This document shows, piece after piece, positions 55,701-63,839 of a DNA stretch of 64,000 bases (position 1 is the stretch's first letter; the number at the start of each line of letters is the position of its first letter). The stretch covers positions 62,001 to 126,000 of the forward strand of contig JAHHIF010000003.1 in NCBI GenBank assembly GCA_019358875.1, in the 5' to 3' direction. The DNA comes from Symplocastrum torsivum CPER-KK1 (GTDB taxonomy: Bacteria; Cyanobacteriota; Cyanobacteriia; Cyanobacteriales; Coleofasciculaceae). The notes beneath the pieces are model-generated. The model was not told where the DNA came from. It worked only from the letters and a program-made list of their open reading frames with translations, and did no database searches. The position numbers and the translations under genes are program-made.

Positions 55701-56073
55701 CTGGCACCGAGGCTCGATCAACCCAAGGTCTTGCAACCAGAAATTCTTGCTCTAAAATTCCTTGTAAGGCATTAAGATAAGCCACTTGAAAGGCAAGCCA
55801 GGTTCCTTCATTACGTCTTAACGGCTTTTTTCGACTGAGAATGCGTAGCAATCCTACACTCAACTGGGAGATAGGTTCTGCAACCTGCCATGCCGCTTTT
55901 AACGGTAGCTCCAAAACGTCAGTTAAAGCACTGATCGAAAAAGGGCTGAGGCTTTTGACCTCCATATCTTGGGCAATACGAAAAGCAATGCCAGCAATTT
56001 GGGCACTAGGGTGCCCTAGTTGGGCAAGTTCAATATTGCGCTCTACTAGCCAATGCCGGATGCTTAGGCTCAT
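52714..56073 (-). CDS. NACHT-type STAND NTPase with pentapeptide repeats
   Basis: The 1119-residue protein has an N-terminal helical region (1-250, unrecognised), a NACHT NTPase (about 325-560) and a C-terminal pentapeptide-repeat block (about 905-990) with an acidic tail. Walker A is ADPGSGKTSF with K341 and Walker B is LLILDGLDELPR (near 407). The pentapeptides run in A(N/D)Lxx units (LQNANLSWANLAGANLSNAN, 20 residues). STAND proteins use ATP-driven oligomerisation to switch on an effector. In bacteria many serve in antiviral defence, while others regulate development. The sensor would be the pentapeptide block and the N-terminus the effector. No known defence partner is adjacent. Confidence 0.9.
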   Translation of the reverse strand: MSLSIRHWLVERNIELAQLGHPSAQIAGIAFRIAQDMEVKSLSPFSISALTDVLELPLKAAWQVAEPISQLSVGLLRILSRKKPLRRNEGTWLAFQVAYLNALQGILEQEFLVARPWVDRASVPAGQDAAQPLNDSQLLALLKTLRPGRLSDSQAEQALSLVAESFLVQQMNSLAIAWFIANGAEETEAKLLTQRISNGLPGYLLKVIAENALPLAQLQKFVRLGSLSSSRDATTPEETPEREITAATLPIDLDREYYRADLACWLSEPLLGEPFSLKDLYIPLKGQVLKDEGFSLQNYSIFLAPRVSNPPRPVDLMDWAMSQLEDHTSIAVIEADPGSGKTSFCQMLAYRVSQELYPNWMPVVIQLSKATLGQTLEQTLNSAFPIGRFTDTDGWLSVNSPPCLLILDGLDELPRSSQTQRHLWTFMEQVLRFHSQNTASSGLPRHKLILTSRRATLDCLTRKYRQRSTLPMPAPLQRIAIEPMGQEEFRHWFVAWAKLQSKTIAQVYFSFLKHGGVFQHRSTGNDFAALLTRPLMLYLVGLLHRDAWVDESIFLLNASQAKFEIYDRMMRWLLGESTAGSGPPPELIREGLAHASRSQEAIANLLENRSPQVLRYQMQVAALTMIQTGQYQAASTAIQKRLNGEPTTGVFFPSLPALFFRSQRTTAIWGARAMDDNLTTVGGFQDSVVQTPRRYSRSDAAADSHAPKSLIQNPIIEFSHPSFGEYLGAEAIAVQLQAMTQPVKNQYGEVGFVIREAVNVAQHLYTLLGYGLMSAEIEERVVLRLLQEEKRNADNFSFRVLFERLYRFYRAYCRGRWLDEGIAHQAHSQLKELNNPLTVLQVDAAVGLNVFLLLCAIAPAAQIPFWPCGNPDNLQEFDADQLLNFINRIAALSPTTFWERARQSLRKVQLADACLNQTMLAEANLWQANLSDAELVGINLAAANLQNANLSWANLAGANLSNANLIGANLEGADLSGANLKGANLTSANLVSACLFQARLDEQAKNFATRSGAFFTLEDFQAYNQSLAPTRIISNLDEDDLLAEEPTIFIESAEGEPSLPDVRYEYNPDDYDGDTAQIENLDQENPAFPDYDDGAIEQDETIRLYDPATTDVEIPKNSF

Positions 56074-56248
56074 GCCACCCTAGTCACTCCAAAATTGGTC
56101 ACTCATCTTATTTTGAACCTTATACAATGAGTGCGTGTCAAAGGATTCCAGCCCTGGGCAAGTCGCCCATTTAGGTCTGGCTCTTCCAGCGTAGCCGAAG
56201 AAAATCGTATTAGCTCTCCATTACCCATCAGGGACTAATCGTTGATCC

Positions 56249-58105
56249 GTGCCAAGAAAAGAATTAGACCGATTTCATGTCAAAAAACCCCGTCGCTTTC
56301 GTAAACGCCGGGAACGCAAACTGCTTATTCAAGTTGCCCAGAGAAGGCGGGAACACCAGAGAGCAAGAGTCGAGGCAAACCTCACGTCCTCATCCGCTCT
56401 CCTCATCTGTGATCCAAAGCCTCGCCGCTCATTTCGCCGCGCTTGGCGCTGGTCGCTCGTGTGGTTAAGTCTTCTCTCCTTTATGGGAGTTACGGTTACC
56501 GCAGGAGTGTTATGGCTCACCAAGCTGCCACCTCCCACTGATTGCCAAAACCTCTCGCGCTTATCTACTGATGGCGATCGCTTATTCTGTGCCCAAGTTG
56601 GAGCAACCTCTGGAAAATTAGAGAAATTAGAAGCCGCCATCACCTTAGTTCAGCAGTGGTCTCCCAATCATCCCCTCTACCCAGAATCACGGCGGATGCT
56701 GGAGAAATGGTCAGGATTGATTTTAGAAATTGCACAACAAAAAATCAGCCAAGGGAATCAATCCGAAGCAGTGAGTGTTGCGAGCAAAATTCCTGTCAAT
56801 AGCCCTCTGTATCCTGAAGCACAAGCCTTAATTGCTACCTGGAAACAAGAGTGGCAACGCAGCGAAGCGCTAGTTAACCAATTTAGAGAAGCCTTGAAAG
56901 TACAAAAGTGGCAGCAAGCATCTCAGTCAATGGCTGAGTTATCCACCAGTAAGCGGAAGTATTGGAGTATATCGCGTGTTGATGCGCTAATGCGGCAGCT
57001 TGCAGCCGAAAAACTTGCATGGGAACAGCTAGAGGAGGCACGGGATTTAGCAAAATTGAATCAACTAGAACAGTTGGAAGAAGCGATCGCACTGGCAGGG
57101 AAAGTTAACCCCAACAGCTATGTCAAAGTCAAGGCGAAAGCAGAACAGACCCAATGGAGTCGTACTATAGTGCAAATCGCGGTAACGTATTTTGACCAAC
57201 AAGAGTATGACAGTGCAGTTAACGTGCTAGAGCGCATTCCTGCAAATACTCCCCTGTATCAGGAAGCTCAAGATTGGATTCACCTGAGTCGTGCATTTGA
57301 GATGGCTAAGAAAGACACCCTTCTCGCTTTATTGGATGCGATCGCAGCAGTACGCCAAATTGAATCCAAAAGCCCACTGTACCGCAAAGCCTCAACCCAA
57401 GCGACGCTCTGGCAATCTCAATTACAAGACCACACAAAGTTACAAGTTGCCCGCCTACTCGCAAGCTTCGATCAGCAAAAGACACTCAAAATAGCGATCG
57501 ACCAAGCAACCCAGGTTGCCCCAAAGCGTCCTCAACGAATATTTGCCCAGACGCTGATAGCTCAGTGGCGGAAGGAAATTCAGCATATTGAAGACCATGA
57601 CCAACTTTGGAGAGCTAAACAATTTGGAGAGCGAGGAACACTAAAAGAATTGAAAACAGCCGTGGAAATCGCCAGTACTGTTGGGCTAGGTCAGCCCCTG
57701 CGTCTTGATGCTCAAAGTGCGATCGCAAAATGGAATCGGCAAATTCAAACCATCGAAGACCAGCCCATCTTGGATTTAGCACAGGCGTTTGCCCAGCGTC
57801 GAGATTTGATTGCCGCCATTTCTACAGCAGGACAGATTCGCTCCGATCGAGCACTGTACGCTCAAGCACAAACTGCAATTAGCGATTGGGTCGCTCAAGT
57901 TCAAACAGCCGAAGATCGTCCGATTCTGGAAGCCGCCGTCGCCCTTGCCGCTCAAGGTCGTTTCGATGTTGCGATCGCTACCATCTCTCAAATCTCCCCT
58001 GAACGGGCACTTTACAGTCAAGCTGAAGCCTTAAAAAATAGTTGGATAGAACAAAGTGCCGCCCTTAACCGTGAAGCTCAGTCGCTTACTCCTGAGGCAT
58101 ACTGA
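56249..58105 (+). CDS. Membrane-anchored helical-repeat protein, 618 aa
   Basis: A very basic N-terminus (RFHVKKPRRFRKRRERKL) is followed by one membrane helix (about 66-90, SLVWLSLLSFMGVTVTAGVL). The large domain beyond it holds about nine helical repeats of 45-55 residues with the pattern SPLYPEAQ...IxxW (NSPLYPEAQALIATW, NTPLYQEAQDWI, SDRALYAQAQTAISDW, PERALYSQAEALKNSW). This is a TPR-like or similar solenoid and probably binds proteins or peptidoglycan. The family is common in cyanobacteria but uncharacterised. It starts at GTG 56249, diverging from the NACHT gene. Its partner is unknown. Confidence 0.8.
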   Translation: MPRKELDRFHVKKPRRFRKRRERKLLIQVAQRRREHQRARVEANLTSSSALLICDPKPRRSFRRAWRWSLVWLSLLSFMGVTVTAGVLWLTKLPPPTDCQNLSRLSTDGDRLFCAQVGATSGKLEKLEAAITLVQQWSPNHPLYPESRRMLEKWSGLILEIAQQKISQGNQSEAVSVASKIPVNSPLYPEAQALIATWKQEWQRSEALVNQFREALKVQKWQQASQSMAELSTSKRKYWSISRVDALMRQLAAEKLAWEQLEEARDLAKLNQLEQLEEAIALAGKVNPNSYVKVKAKAEQTQWSRTIVQIAVTYFDQQEYDSAVNVLERIPANTPLYQEAQDWIHLSRAFEMAKKDTLLALLDAIAAVRQIESKSPLYRKASTQATLWQSQLQDHTKLQVARLLASFDQQKTLKIAIDQATQVAPKRPQRIFAQTLIAQWRKEIQHIEDHDQLWRAKQFGERGTLKELKTAVEIASTVGLGQPLRLDAQSAIAKWNRQIQTIEDQPILDLAQAFAQRRDLIAAISTAGQIRSDRALYAQAQTAISDWVAQVQTAEDRPILEAAVALAAQGRFDVAIATISQISPERALYSQAEALKNSWIEQSAALNREAQSLTPEAY

Positions 58106-58156
58106 CGCAAGAGGCAGTGTTCAATATAACGAGAGAATCAGATTTCTCTACAGGTG

Positions 58157-58525
58157 TCACATTTTCCGCATATTTTGACTTTGGGGGTCAAAACCCTTAG
58201 AAAAACGGGTCGTTTCATCGTAGTACGCTCCACTTAGAGAAGCTCCAAAAAGCTTGGTAAAGTTGAGTTTAGCTTGCCGTAAATTTGCTTCATTGAGTTT
58301 CGCTCCGCTTAGATTTGCTCTTGTCAAGTTAGCTTTGGCAAGGTTAGCGCCACTCAGGTTGGCTCCCCAGAGTTTTGCTCTAGCAAGGTTAGCGCCACTC
58401 AAGTCCGCGCCCCAGAAATTAGCTCCCACCAGTGTTGCGCCAATAAGCGAAGCTCTGGAGAGCTTCGCTCCAGTAAAGTCTCGCTCTCCAGCGGCATAAC
58501 GCAAAAGTAGTTCCTCAGTATCCAT
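58157..58525 (-). CDS. Pentapeptide-repeat protein, 122 aa
   Basis: After a short head (MDTEELLLRYAAGERDFTGA) it has about 15 pentapeptides (LWGANLSGANLAKANLTRAN, 20 residues), giving a right-handed quadrilateral beta helix of about four coils. The head is a typical opening of short cyanobacterial pentapeptide proteins. Function is unknown; many such proteins mimic DNA or bind proteins. It is convergent with the helical-repeat gene. Confidence 0.92.
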   Translation of the reverse strand: MDTEELLLRYAAGERDFTGAKLSRASLIGATLVGANFWGADLSGANLARAKLWGANLSGANLAKANLTRANLSGAKLNEANLRQAKLNFTKLFGASLSGAYYDETTRFSKGFDPQSQNMRKM

Positions 58526-58658
58526 GTTTGATAAAAAAGATAGGCAACCGGACTTTCTAGTAGACTGTAGCAGTTGCCTGTATGTGGTTTAAGAGATTTT
58601 CTTACTGCTTTAAGCTTAATTTAATCCACTTTTCTTGGAGCGCTTGCCCATCAGTTTC

Positions 58659-60479
58659 ATGAGCGATAGCAACGCCACACGCGACAGTATCCACGGCTTA
58701 ACTCGACTTCTCCTAGTCGATGATGACCCCATCTTCCGGTTAGGGCTACGCACAGCCCTAGAATCGTTTCCTGACTTGCAAGTTGTGGCGGAGGCAGATA
58801 CGGGTATTGCTGCTCCAGAGATTTTAGGTCGTCTGGTTAGTCAGAATACTGTTGATTTGGTTGTTTTGGAACTCGATAGTGGTGGTTCTCGCCCCAATTC
58901 CTTATCCGGGTTGTCCCTATGTCAGCAGCTAAAGACAGAGTACCCTGACTTGCCAGTTCTACTACTCACGGCTCAATCAGAACCGCTTTTGCTGCTATCG
59001 GTAAAGGAGTCTGGGATCGAGGGGTATTGTGCTAAGGGAAGCGCGATCGCTACACTTGTCCAAGCCATACGTCAGATTAGGTCGGGTCAACCTGCGTGGC
59101 AGACACTTTCAACAGAGTCACCAGCACTGACAAGTTCTGTACGCCCTCCCACTTGGCATCACAAAATGCGCTCTTACGGATTGCGGCAAATTGAAGAGGC
59201 ACTAGCGCTAGTCAATCAAGAGCTTCAGAATCCCAATCTTTCCAACCTGGACTGGCTATTTTGGAGCGGACGCCGTCGCGAACTTCGGGCAGCACGTTGG
59301 GTCGTGAATCAACTATTGCCTACTGATGTCATCGTCGTGGAACGGGAGAGGATAGGGGGACAAAATTCATTACGTGCAGCTGATAGCCTCGGACTTCCTT
59401 CTGTACCCGCAACACCGACTCGCTCACTTTCTTCGAGTTCCCAATCCTCTATCTCCAGGCAACAAATAGTACCAGCGTCGCGGCTAGCTAACTCTGAGCT
59501 TAGTCAAGTCCCTCAGCAATCGACACTATTTGAGCTGACATTAGCGAAACTCCAGTCAGGGTTATCAAATCTCACAGGTGTTGTGTTAGAAATTGATATT
59601 CTCTCTCCTGAGAAAAAGCAAGACTTACTTTATATAGTCCTACAAAAATTTGAGGATATTCTTCAGGAATTGCGTTTCTCCCAAGTGACGCTTGAGCAGC
59701 TACCTCAAAAGCGATCGCTAATCCTACAAGATTTGTGGCAAGTGTCAATCATAGATTTTTTTGGCAAGTATTATACATTGCCAATTGAAGAAAACGGGTT
59801 TGAAGTTGTTAATATTTTACTCAGCGATGCTGCCCTTGTTAAAACAGCAATTTTAGATAAAATTCCTTTCGTGGTTGACTTATTAACTCAGCAGCTATTT
59901 GAAGCACCGTTAATCATTGATAATGTTTCTTATCCCGCCCAGACTCCTGAAGCAGTGGCACGGGCAGAACTGGTACTTCATAATCTAATCATTCAAGTGG
60001 CTAATGCTGTTGTTCAACCACTTTTGAATGAGTTTTCAGATGTGGAGACGATTAAGCAAAGTTTCTATGCTCGGCATTTGATTTCATCGCGAGAACTAGC
60101 TCGATTTCGTAATAATCTGTCTTGGAGATATCGTACTTTACAAGGGCTAGAAGAGCCACGAACCATCTTTGAAAGTCGATATGAGTTATTTGTTTTGAGT
60201 GATACAGGTATCAAAAGAACTTCAATTTATGCGCCTCGACGTCAGGAGTTAGAACAGCTTCGAGGTATTCCGTTAGCGGTAACTTTAGCGTATGAGACAC
60301 GGGATGCGATCGCACCTCGTCTACGAGGTGTTGTGGCTTGGGTTGGCAAAGGTGTTGTTTACGTCCTCACACAAGTACTAGGAAGAGGCATCGGTTTAGT
60401 TGTTCGCGGAGTGATTCAAGGCGTTGGCAGTACCTTACAGGACACAAGGTTTGGGAAAAATAGTGAACGAGGGAAGTAA
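58659..60479 (+). CDS. Degenerate receiver domain fused to DUF3685
   Basis: The 606-residue protein starts with a NarL-type receiver domain (about 16-140: LLLVDDDPIFRLGLRTAL, LPVLLLTAQSEPL, GIEGYCAKGSA). At the phospho-acceptor position it reads LVVLELDSGG, where Glu replaces the usual Asp, so normal phosphorylation is unlikely. The rest (about 175-606) matches the cyanobacteria-specific DUF3685 domain, mostly helical. It ends in a glycine-rich, basic tail (VLGRGIGLVVRGVIQGVG). Function is unknown. The ATG at 58659 was preferred to a TTG eight codons earlier. Confidence 0.85.
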   Translation: MSDSNATRDSIHGLTRLLLVDDDPIFRLGLRTALESFPDLQVVAEADTGIAAPEILGRLVSQNTVDLVVLELDSGGSRPNSLSGLSLCQQLKTEYPDLPVLLLTAQSEPLLLLSVKESGIEGYCAKGSAIATLVQAIRQIRSGQPAWQTLSTESPALTSSVRPPTWHHKMRSYGLRQIEEALALVNQELQNPNLSNLDWLFWSGRRRELRAARWVVNQLLPTDVIVVERERIGGQNSLRAADSLGLPSVPATPTRSLSSSSQSSISRQQIVPASRLANSELSQVPQQSTLFELTLAKLQSGLSNLTGVVLEIDILSPEKKQDLLYIVLQKFEDILQELRFSQVTLEQLPQKRSLILQDLWQVSIIDFFGKYYTLPIEENGFEVVNILLSDAALVKTAILDKIPFVVDLLTQQLFEAPLIIDNVSYPAQTPEAVARAELVLHNLIIQVANAVVQPLLNEFSDVETIKQSFYARHLISSRELARFRNNLSWRYRTLQGLEEPRTIFESRYELFVLSDTGIKRTSIYAPRRQELEQLRGIPLAVTLAYETRDAIAPRLRGVVAWVGKGVVYVLTQVLGRGIGLVVRGVIQGVGSTLQDTRFGKNSERGK

Positions 60480-60712
60480 TTTGTTGTACCCTTTGAGAAT
60501 TTTTTCTCTCTGACTAAAGGCTTAAAGGTTACTAAAATTTTCTGGTTCTACCTAATTAGCCTTTAATCGTTTGAAGCTTGAGGCTTCAATCTCAATTCAA
60601 CAAAAGATACTTCGATTGACCCTACCGAGAGAGGGCAACCTTAAAAATCATAGATATTCTGCTGGTATTGAATTTAAATTTTCAGCTTAATATCAGTCTA
60701 AGGAAGTAACAC

Positions 60713-61609
60713 ATGATATACATGATTGACGACGACTCGCTTCAGGAACTACAAAGCCTTATCCAAGGTGTTGTTAAAGCACAGACCGATAATCTCTCGG
60801 AAATTGTAAAAATTGCTGGTCTAAACCCTACAGAAGACTTTGCAGGAGCTGATCTCAGGAGTACTCGGCTAAGAGGTCTTGTCCTGAGTGATGCTGATCT
60901 CAGGGGAGCTAACCTGAATGCTGCCAATATTAGAGGGGCGCTTTTGAGCGGAGTTGACTTCAGTGAGGCAAACCTCAGCGAGGCTGACTTAAGCGATGCT
61001 AACCTCACCTTGGCAAATTTGAGCGACGCTAATCTCAATTGTACTAATCTTAGTCGTGCCAATCTAATCCGCGCCAACTTAATCTGTGCCGATCTGAGCA
61101 GTGCTGACCTGAGAGGAGCGAATCTCGGTGGAGCTGATTTAAGTAGGGCAAACTTAGGTGGAGCAAACTTAGGTGGGGTCAACCTGAGTGGAGCTAGCCT
61201 CAATGGAACTAATCTTAGTGGCGTCAACTTAATTCGGGCAAACTTGAGCCGTGCTGATTTTATTCGCGCCAATCTTTGCCTTGCCGACCTAATTTGCTCC
61301 GACTTGAGTGTAGCTAATCTGTCAGGTGCTGATCTAATCCGTGCAGATTTGAGCATCGCTGACCTCAGAGGAGCCAATCTAAGCGGTGCCGACCTGAGCG
61401 GCGCAACCTTATGTGGTGCCAACCTAGGCGGAGCGATTTTACGTGGAGTCAACTTGAGTGAGGGGAACCTGAGGGGGGCAAATTTAAAGAAGGCTAAGTT
61501 TGCCAGGATTTCAGGGATTTGTGAGAAAACAAAACTAGATTGGATTCGACGGGGAGCTATTTTTGAAGATTTAGCTGATACCAGCTTCAAAGAATGCTGT
61601 CAGTGTTAG
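60713..61609 (+). CDS. Pentapeptide-repeat protein with a short N-terminal domain, 298 aa
   Basis: A helical N-terminal domain (about 1-45: DDDSLQELQSLIQGVVKAQT, LSEIVKIAGLNP) precedes about 42 pentapeptides (ADLRGANLNAANIRGALLSG and similar). The end IRKTKLDWIRRGAIFED-type motif (TKLDWIRRGAIFED) closes the fold. The neighbour at 62695 has the same layout and is a paralogue. The beta helix likely mediates protein contacts. AGGAAG precedes the ATG. A long antisense frame exists only because the repeats have few stops on the other strand. Confidence 0.92.
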   Translation: MIYMIDDDSLQELQSLIQGVVKAQTDNLSEIVKIAGLNPTEDFAGADLRSTRLRGLVLSDADLRGANLNAANIRGALLSGVDFSEANLSEADLSDANLTLANLSDANLNCTNLSRANLIRANLICADLSSADLRGANLGGADLSRANLGGANLGGVNLSGASLNGTNLSGVNLIRANLSRADFIRANLCLADLICSDLSVANLSGADLIRADLSIADLRGANLSGADLSGATLCGANLGGAILRGVNLSEGNLRGANLKKAKFARISGICEKTKLDWIRRGAIFEDLADTSFKECCQC

Positions 61610-61919
61610 ATCAGAATTCGCTTTTGCGCTCTTGTGTTTTGACTGTCGCAACTTGGCAATCTATCTCTAACTGTAGAACTTCAAAGCTGATAATAGTCTC
61701 GATTAGTTCTACTGTGTAAAGGGTAAACTTATCGTTGTACAAAATCCTTTTACTACAGCAAGATGACACTACTAATTACAGATTGACAAGTGGCAGATTA
61801 GCTGAAAGATCATCTATATGTAGTTCGATTGTAAAGCTTAAGCAGCACTTGACACCAACGGATTGCCGAGTCATGTACCTTTATAGGTAGCACCTTGCAC
61901 TACCGATTCCAGCTTGGCA
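61610..61919. other. Intergenic region of 310 bp
   Basis: No gene, strong repeat or clear hairpin was seen. It should contain the promoter of the two-gene unit that follows. Confidence 0.4.
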
Positions 61920-62702
61920 ATGCAACCTTCTCTTCCTACCAAGCCTCAGCCGGAGCCTAAAAACAACTGCCCAAATTGCCTATACATGAAGTTGGAAGGA
62001 ATTCCGGTTCAGCCAGGGAGCCAGGACAGTATTGACTTGTGGCATTTAATCACCGACACACAGCCGATTGACCTGCTGTTGACGATTAACTTCGGCGAGC
62101 AATGGGAGACGCTCAAACAAGGTCGTGTCAAGTTTGGGCTAAAAGGTGGAGAACTGCGAGTCAGACTAGAAAATGGCGAAATCCCTCTTGAGTCGCGTGA
62201 ACTGATTGGCTCTATTGAACTTTTCCTTCAAAGAGAAAGGCAAAAACCCGAACGTGGTAAAGAGCAAAAGGGTAGAGACATTCGTATACGTGCTGCCAAT
62301 CCCTCTTCAAATGGCAGTCAACCTCAGCCTCAAGCAAATGTTGGTGTAGGACAAAAGTTAGGTAGAACAGAGCAATCCCCACCTAGCATCTGTCATATAA
62401 CAACAAAGGTTTCCGAAGAGAATCCCGTTTGGATTTTTGAGCAAGAGATGGGTGAACCCGTTTTAAAAGGCTTCCTGAAGAAGGCAAAATTGGCAACCTT
62501 GAATGTGATTGCTTTGCCTTGTCGTGTAGAAGCAATCTTTGAAGTGTCCAAACGAGATCTGTGTCTGACTGATGCTGAGGGGTTATGGCCGCCAGACATT
62601 AGTCGCAATAAACGAGCTGTATTAGACCGACTAATCATCCAGCGTTTGCTAGAACCGAAACTCAAGCCTTACCTCAGTCGAGCGGAGTTGCACTATGACT
62701 GA
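61920..62702 (+). CDS. Hypothetical protein coupled to a pentapeptide gene, 260 aa
   Basis: The family was not recognised. An N-terminal half with NNCPNCLYMKLEGIPVQPGS and LLLTINFGEQWETLKQGRVK looks beta-rich. A basic Ser/Pro/Gln linker (about 105-150) leads to a second region (EENPVWIFEQEMGEPVLKGF, then CRVEAIFEVSKRDLCLTD) that also looks beta-rich. The CPNC pair could bind zinc. Its stop overlaps the start of the next gene by eight bases, so the two are co-translated and probably work together. The ATG at 61920 was chosen over a TTG two codons earlier. Confidence 0.75.
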   Translation: MQPSLPTKPQPEPKNNCPNCLYMKLEGIPVQPGSQDSIDLWHLITDTQPIDLLLTINFGEQWETLKQGRVKFGLKGGELRVRLENGEIPLESRELIGSIELFLQRERQKPERGKEQKGRDIRIRAANPSSNGSQPQPQANVGVGQKLGRTEQSPPSICHITTKVSEENPVWIFEQEMGEPVLKGFLKKAKLATLNVIALPCRVEAIFEVSKRDLCLTDAEGLWPPDISRNKRAVLDRLIIQRLLEPKLKPYLSRAELHYD

Positions 62703-63777
62703 TGACAAATCTCTTCAGGAACTGCACGTCCTGATTCAGCGTGTTTTAGAAGCCAAAACAGATAATCTTGAGCAGTTAACAGCAATTGCTGGTCTAAATA
62801 TTGCTAAAGATTTCATTGAGGCTGACCTCAGCCATACCAATCTGAGTGAAGCTGAACTCATTGAAGCCGACTTTAGGGGGGCTGACCTTAGAAGCGCCAA
62901 CCTTCAGAGGGCAAAGCTGAGAGGCGCAGACTTGAGAGGAGCAAACTTGAGTCAGGCTAACCTGAGTGATGCCGACCTCCGAAGTGCTAACCTCCGGGGA
63001 GCTAATCTTAGGGGGGCAGACTTGAGAGGGGCTGGATTAAATAGTGCTAATTTGAGTGATGCGAACCTGTGCGGTACCAACTTGAGTGAAGCTGACCTGA
63101 GTGAAGCTGACCTCCGGGGGGCTGACCTCAGAACTGCCAGACTTAGAAATGCCGACCTCAAGGACACTAAACTCAGGGGAGCTAACCTCGGACGTGCAGA
63201 CCTCAAGGATGCCAATCTCAAGGGAGCATTCCTGATTCGAGCCTACCTTGGTGGAGCCTACCTTGGTGGTGCTGATTTAGGCGGGGCAAACCTTAGTGAG
63301 GCTGACCTGAGTGATGCCAAACTCAGTGGTGCTAAATTGCGGGGCACCAATCTCAGTGGGGCAAATTTGAGCATTGCTGACTTGGGTGGTGTAAACCTGA
63401 TCCGAGCCAACCTGAGCAGCGCTGACTTGATCCGAGCTAACTTGAGCAGTGCTGACCTGATCCGCACCAACTTGAGCGGTGCTGATCTTCGGGGAGCAGA
63501 TTTGAGCCTTGCTGACTTGAGCCTTGCCAATCTGGGCAGTGCCAATCTGGGCAGTGCTAATCTCATGCGGGCAAATTTGAGTATTGCTGAGTTAGGCGGG
63601 GCAAACTTGAGTGGGGCTAACCTGAGTGAGGCTGATTTAAGAGGGGCGAATGTTGAGAATACGCAATTTGCCAAGAATCAGGGAATTTCTGAGGAGACAA
63701 AGCTTGTCCTGCTACGACGGGGCGCAATTTTTGAAGATTCCACTGGTAATCGTTCTGAGGTTTTGACACCTCGCTAA
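62695..63777 (+). CDS. Pentapeptide-repeat protein with a short N-terminal domain, 360 aa
   Basis: The layout mirrors the gene at 60713: an N-terminal helical domain (DDKSLQELHVLIQRVLEAKT, NLEQLTAIAGLN), then about 55 pentapeptides (LRSANLRGANLRGADLRGAG and similar) and the ending TKLVLLRRGAIFED. The repeat block is longer than in its paralogue. The start overlaps the stop of the 260-residue gene by eight bases. The N-terminal domain shared by both paralogues may recruit them to a common partner. Confidence 0.92.
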   Translation: MTDDKSLQELHVLIQRVLEAKTDNLEQLTAIAGLNIAKDFIEADLSHTNLSEAELIEADFRGADLRSANLQRAKLRGADLRGANLSQANLSDADLRSANLRGANLRGADLRGAGLNSANLSDANLCGTNLSEADLSEADLRGADLRTARLRNADLKDTKLRGANLGRADLKDANLKGAFLIRAYLGGAYLGGADLGGANLSEADLSDAKLSGAKLRGTNLSGANLSIADLGGVNLIRANLSSADLIRANLSSADLIRTNLSGADLRGADLSLADLSLANLGSANLGSANLMRANLSIAELGGANLSGANLSEADLRGANVENTQFAKNQGISEETKLVLLRRGAIFEDSTGNRSEVLTPR

Positions 63778-63839
63778 ATATTTGCCTAAAAATTATTCCT
63801 CATAGATTAGAGATACAATGAAAAGCTCAAAAATCACTG

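Noticed and set aside
60742..61590. 282-codon antisense frame opposite the pentapeptide gene
   Set aside because: It is a by-product of the repeated pentapeptide codons, and its product is a monotonous Ala/Pro/Leu/Arg repeat. Similar antisense frames at 62952-63221, 63258-63674 and 53123-53491 are rejected for the same reason.
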